Positions 6,014 through 8,213 of a stretch of DNA of 8,213 nucleotides are shown here, piece by piece. Made by a program: the position numbers and the translations under genes. Origin of the DNA: Candidatus Omnitrophota bacterium (GTDB lineage: Bacteria > Omnitrophota > Gorgyraeia > Gorgyraeales > Gorgyraeaceae); assembly GCA_013202925.1 (NCBI GenBank), contig JABMRA010000068.1:1-8213 (forward strand). Reading direction: 5' to 3'. The number at the start of each line of letters is the position of its first letter. The stretch's first letter is position 1. The notes beneath the pieces are model-generated. The model worked only from the letters and a program-made list of their open reading frames with translations. It had not been told where the DNA came from and searched no databases.

Positions 6014-7279
6014 TTATTTCCAGACGAGCCAGAGGAAAAGATAGGCTGCGCTCACGGCTGCCAGGGTAAATGGCAGGCCTATTTTAAGGAAGTCCCTGAA
6101 GCTCGCTTCATAGCCGTGTTCTCTAAGCATGCCCATTGAAACAATATTGGCCGAGGCGCCGATAGGCGTGATGTTTCCGCCCAATGTAGCGCCTATCAAA
6201 AGCCCGAACAAGAATAATTCCGGCCTCGCGCCCATGTCCTGCGCCAGGATATTCGCAACAGGTATCATTGCCACGACATACGGGATATTATCCACGAATG
6301 CGGAAAACAAGACCGAGGCCCACACGATCAATGTAAATGCGAGAAATATATTGCCTCCTGTTACATTGGAAATAAAATCTGCGATGTCCTCCAGTATGCC
6401 TATATGCGAAAGCGTCCCTATAAGGATAAATACACCTATCAAAAAAAAGAATGTCCGCCAGTCTATGTTTTTTACAAGAGAAAACCTTTCCCTCGCAAAG
6501 ATCCTGTGCCACAGAAGGCCTGCCCCGCCAAAGGATAGACATATAAGCGCGATCGTGTAATAAGGCTTGTCTTTGATAAAACTTGTGGCAGCGAGACTAA
6601 AGATCATAAGAAGCATTAAAACGCTCGGGACCCATGTCTTGACCCTGACCTCTTCCATCTTCTGCACGCCCTGCCTGAACTTTTTGAAAATGAGATATAA
6701 CACTGCGAACGATGCAATAGCGCCTATCTCTACTGCAAATGCTATGCCCGGCCTGCCTTTCATCCAGAAAAAATCCATGAAGTTCATCCTGTGAGAGGCA
6801 GCGAGTATTATGCTGGGCGAATCACCTATCATGGTGGCTGAGCCCTGCAGGTTTGAGCTTATGGCTATGCCTATCAGAAACGGGATCGGATTTACCTTTA
6901 ATTTTTTAGCGACCTCAAAGGCAATGGGTGCCACGATAAGCACTGTTGCGACATTCTCTGTAAAACTGGATATAAAACCGGAAAGCGCGCACATAAGCAA
7001 AAGCGCCATGCCAACGCTTTTAGACCTATCCACGAGCCGTACCGCAAGAAACGCCGGGACATTGGAGTAGATAAATAATCCCGAAAGGATCATGGTGCCG
7101 AGAAATACGCCCAGCACATTAAAGTTTATGCTCAAAAACGCCTCTTTTACGCCAATGGCTGTGGAGGCCATGATTAAAAAGACCCCGCTAAAGAGCACTA
7201 TCAATGGATTGACCTTGCGATTGAATAGAACTATAGCAGCGTAGGTAATGAGAAATACTGTGACGACAAAAATCTTCAT
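6014..7279 (-). CDS. ArsB/NhaD/SLC13-type anion or ion permease (CitMHS superfamily)
   Basis: A 421-residue polytopic inner-membrane protein with about 10-12 hydrophobic helices. It belongs to the ion transporter superfamily that includes ArsB, NhaD, CitM and the human P protein. The two inverted repeats characteristic of the fold are visible. The first has SFTENVATVL (105-114) followed by SSNLQGSATMIGDSPSII (141-158). The second has FSAFVDNIPYV (325-335) followed by GATLGGNITPIGASANIV (363-380). These Asn/Gly/Thr-rich loops are where substrate and Na+/H+ bind in characterised relatives. A basic cytoplasmic linker near 199-215 separates the halves. The start overlaps the rex stop (ATGA); the stop lies 6 nt before the HAD start. 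No arsenic genes are nearby, so an arsenite role is not supported. The closest form is probably the P-protein/ArsB-like permease of unknown substrate. Position behind rex suggests redox-linked ion or carboxylate transport, but that is inference. Confidence 0.85.
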   Translation of the reverse strand: MKIFVVTVFLITYAAIVLFNRKVNPLIVLFSGVFLIMASTAIGVKEAFLSINFNVLGVFLGTMILSGLFIYSNVPAFLAVRLVDRSKSVGMALLLMCALSGFISSFTENVATVLIVAPIAFEVAKKLKVNPIPFLIGIAISSNLQGSATMIGDSPSIILAASHRMNFMDFFWMKGRPGIAFAVEIGAIASFAVLYLIFKKFRQGVQKMEEVRVKTWVPSVLMLLMIFSLAATSFIKDKPYYTIALICLSFGGAGLLWHRIFARERFSLVKNIDWRTFFFLIGVFILIGTLSHIGILEDIADFISNVTGGNIFLAFTLIVWASVLFSAFVDNIPYVVAMIPVANILAQDMGARPELFLFGLLIGATLGGNITPIGASANIVSMGMLREHGYEASFRDFLKIGLPFTLAAVSAAYLFLWLVWK

Positions 7280-7893
7280 GCCCTGACCCTCTTCAGAAAA
7301 TACGTAAGCCTTTCTAATTCCATAGAAAGGTCGATGTTCAAAAGCTCCACGCCCGTTGGCACCTTAGGCCTTGCAGGCGCAAAATTCAATATGGCCTTGA
7401 TGCCTGAGGAAACCAGCCTATCGATGATCTCCCTCGCTGCTTCCTGCGGGACTGCTACTATTGCCATACCTATCTTGCTGGATTTTATCACCTTTTTTAG
7501 ATCTTCTATATCTCTTATCCTTATCCCCTGTTTTACCTTTCCTATCTTTCTTGTATCATTATCAAAGGCATGCTTTATATTAAACCCCTGGCCCTTGAAT
7601 CCTTTGTAGGCCAGTAATGCCGAGCCCAGATTCCCTGCGCCGACAAGCGCCACATCCCAGTCCTTGTCTACGCCAAGGATCTTTTTGAGTTCTCTTTTTA
7701 AATCCTCTACAGGATAACCGCAGCCAGGCCTGCCGAATTGACCAAAATACGCAAGGTCTTTCCTGATCTGGCTAGCGCTGCATTCTGTAAAATCAGATAA
7801 TTCTTGTGAGGATATCAGGGCAGCATCTTTCAATGACAAAAGGGCCCTGTAATAAATGGAAAGCCTTGTAATACTGGATGAGGGGATCTGCAT
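7276..7893 (-). CDS. rex: Redox-sensing transcriptional repressor Rex
   Basis: A 205-residue cytoplasmic Rex protein. Rex binds operators when NAD+ is high and is released by NADH, coupling transcription to the redox state. The N-terminal winged helix spans roughly residues 8-60, with ISSQELSDFTECSASQIRKD as the helix-turn-helix and AYFGQFGRPGCGY as the wing. A Rossmann domain follows with GAGNLG at 85-90 and an acidic residue (D111) after the second strand. The family tail NFAPARPKVPTGVELLNIDL spans 170-189. Length is typical of Rex (about 205-215). The N-terminus aligns with the usual IxRLxxYYRxL start, which supports the ATG at 7893 although no good Shine-Dalgarno is visible. It opens a train of seven overlapping genes, and its TGA overlaps the permease ATG (ATGA). 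Autoregulation would be expected, but I see no classical Rex box in the 81 nt upstream. Confidence 0.95.
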   Translation of the reverse strand: MQIPSSSITRLSIYYRALLSLKDAALISSQELSDFTECSASQIRKDLAYFGQFGRPGCGYPVEDLKRELKKILGVDKDWDVALVGAGNLGSALLAYKGFKGQGFNIKHAFDNDTRKIGKVKQGIRIRDIEDLKKVIKSSKIGMAIVAVPQEAAREIIDRLVSSGIKAILNFAPARPKVPTGVELLNIDLSMELERLTYFLKRVRA

Positions 7894-7902
7894 CTTAAAT
7901 GA

Positions 7903-7918
7903 GTCCGCCCAGGCGGAC
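7903..7918. repeat. Short palindromic repeat GTCCGCC-CA-GGCGGAC upstream of rex
   Basis: GTCCGCC and GGCGGAC form 7-bp arms around a 2-nt centre, starting 10 nt upstream of the rex ATG. Nearly the same palindrome, with a 3-nt centre, recurs at 2989-3005 in the only other intergenic gap of the window. This suggests a dispersed REP-like element. It does not resemble a Rex operator, which is an AT-rich TTGTGAA/TTCACAA palindrome. Confidence 0.65.
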
Positions 7919-7925
7919 GAATCAA

Positions 7926-7965
7926 ACCCAGCACTAATTTTTAGTATTAAAAATTAGTGCTGGGT
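7926..7965 (-). terminator. Perfect 18-bp stem-loop after the NifU-like gene
   Basis: Two perfectly complementary arms (7926-7943 and 7948-7965) flank a 4-nt loop. The outer part, CCCAGCAC/GTGCTGGG, is GC-rich and the inner part is A/T-rich. The structure begins 9 nt after the NifU-like stop codon. On the minus strand the stem is followed by TTTGATT, a short and interrupted U-tract, so it fits a rho-independent terminator only moderately well. The plus-strand side (TCTTTG) is no better, and no plus-strand gene ends here. It may also stabilise the 3' end of the mRNA or be an extragenic palindrome. The structure is certain; termination is inferred. Confidence 0.6.
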
Positions 7966-7974
7966 CTTTGCCAT

Positions 7975-8196
7975 TTATGCTACGGATTCTACACTTACGA
8001 CCTCTGGGCAATCCCTTTTTAATGCCTTTTCAACGCCTTCTTTCAGGGTCATCGAGGCCATGGGGCATCCGCCGCATGCGCCTTTTAATCTGACCTTTAC
8101 TACGCCGTCTTTGACATCCACCAGCTCTATGTCCCCGCCGTCCCTCTGAAGAAATGGCCTTATCTTCTCTATTGCCTTCTCGATCTTCTCGCGCAT
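7975..8196 (-). CDS. NifU-type C-terminal domain Fe-S cluster scaffold protein
   Basis: A 73-residue protein made of a single NifU C-terminal domain. It resembles the stand-alone Nfu/NifU-like proteins that carry a labile Fe-S cluster and pass it to apo-enzymes in the cytoplasm. The family signature is plain: an N-terminal helix with RPFLQRDGGDIEL (residues 13-25), then KGACGGCPMASMTLKEGVE (38-56). Cys41 and Cys44 form the CxxC pair that holds the cluster between two subunits. No IscU-like or ferredoxin domain is present, so this is the minimal form. I chose the ATG at 8196 because a strong Shine-Dalgarno sequence lies 5 nt upstream; a GTG at 8202 would overlap that site. It is separated from rex by 81 nt containing a strong stem-loop, so it is probably its own unit or the end of an operon entering from the right. 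The family call is firm; the client proteins are unknown. Confidence 0.93.
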   Translation of the reverse strand: MREKIEKAIEKIRPFLQRDGGDIELVDVKDGVVKVRLKGACGGCPMASMTLKEGVEKALKRDCPEVVSVESVA

Positions 8197-8201
8197 AAAC
8201 A

Positions 8202-8210
8202 CCCCTTTCT
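8202..8210 (-). promoter_or_regulatory. Ribosome binding site of the NifU-like gene
   Basis: On the minus strand AGAAAGGGG ends 5 nt before the ATG at 8196, an ideal spacing. The in-frame GTG at 8202 shares its first G with this site and could not use it. The site therefore decides the start in favour of the ATG. Confidence 0.75.
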
Positions 8211-8213
8211 CAA

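Noticed and set aside
6014..7279. Arsenite efflux pump ArsB
   Set aside because: The fold is shared, but no arsR, arsC or arsA gene is present and the SFTEN and VDN motifs are general to the superfamily. A specific arsenite role is not supported.
7894..7926. Possible promoter for rex: TTGATT, 17-nt spacer, TCATTT on the minus strand
   Set aside because: The -10 match is poor and the spacer is exactly the GTCCGCC palindrome. The start would fall at or inside the ATG. No convincing promoter can be called.

Overview
The window is a densely packed stretch of chromosome from an anaerobic or facultative bacterium. Every recognisable gene lies on the minus strand, so transcription runs from high to low coordinates. 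The lineage cannot be read with confidence. Tightly overlapping genes, a Rex redox repressor, an archaeal-type thymidylate synthase, a PceC/NosR-like flavin/Fe-S membrane protein, an AmrS radical SAM enzyme and many Fe-S proteins suggest an uncultured lineage such as Omnitrophota (OP3). That placement is a low-confidence inference.

Layout in transcription order. (1) At the right edge is a 73-residue NifU-type Fe-S scaffold (8196-7975). It is followed by a perfect 18-bp stem-loop, likely a terminator. (2) A first gene train of seven genes follows: rex (7893), an ArsB/NhaD/SLC13-type permease (7279), a YihX-like HAD phosphatase (6007), a DUF523/TudS-type Fe-S protein (5393), a NYN/YacP-type nuclease-like protein (4974), an archaeal-type thymidylate synthase (4477) and an exported SagB/ThcOx-type nitroreductase (3728, ending 3045). 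Most junctions are ATGA, TAATG or longer overlaps, so this is almost certainly one operon. (3) A 70-nt gap holds a small palindromic repeat and a 7-nt tandem repeat. (4) A second train of four overlapping genes follows: lgt (2974), a membrane FMN/4Fe-4S electron-transfer protein (2217), a 72-residue single-pass membrane protein (1156) and amrS (945). amrS runs off the left edge and lacks only its last residues.

Common threads. One is redox and Fe-S chemistry: Rex senses NADH/NAD+, and NifU, the TudS-like protein, the flavin/Fe-S membrane protein and AmrS all bind or handle Fe-S clusters. Another is pyrimidine and nucleic-acid handling: thymidylate synthase, a possible thiouracil desulfidase, a NYN nuclease-like protein and a HAD phosphatase. 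A third is envelope function: Lgt, the permease, the exported nitroreductase and the small membrane protein. No RNA genes, CRISPR arrays, transposases, attachment sites or origins were seen. Only two intergenic gaps exist (7894-7974 and 2975-3044), and both carry a copy of the same GTCCGCC/GGCGGAC palindrome.

The most interesting parts are the lgt / flavin-Fe-S / small membrane protein / amrS cassette, the pyrimidine-flavoured set of genes under Rex, and the short palindromic elements. I see no clear evidence of an entirely new system.
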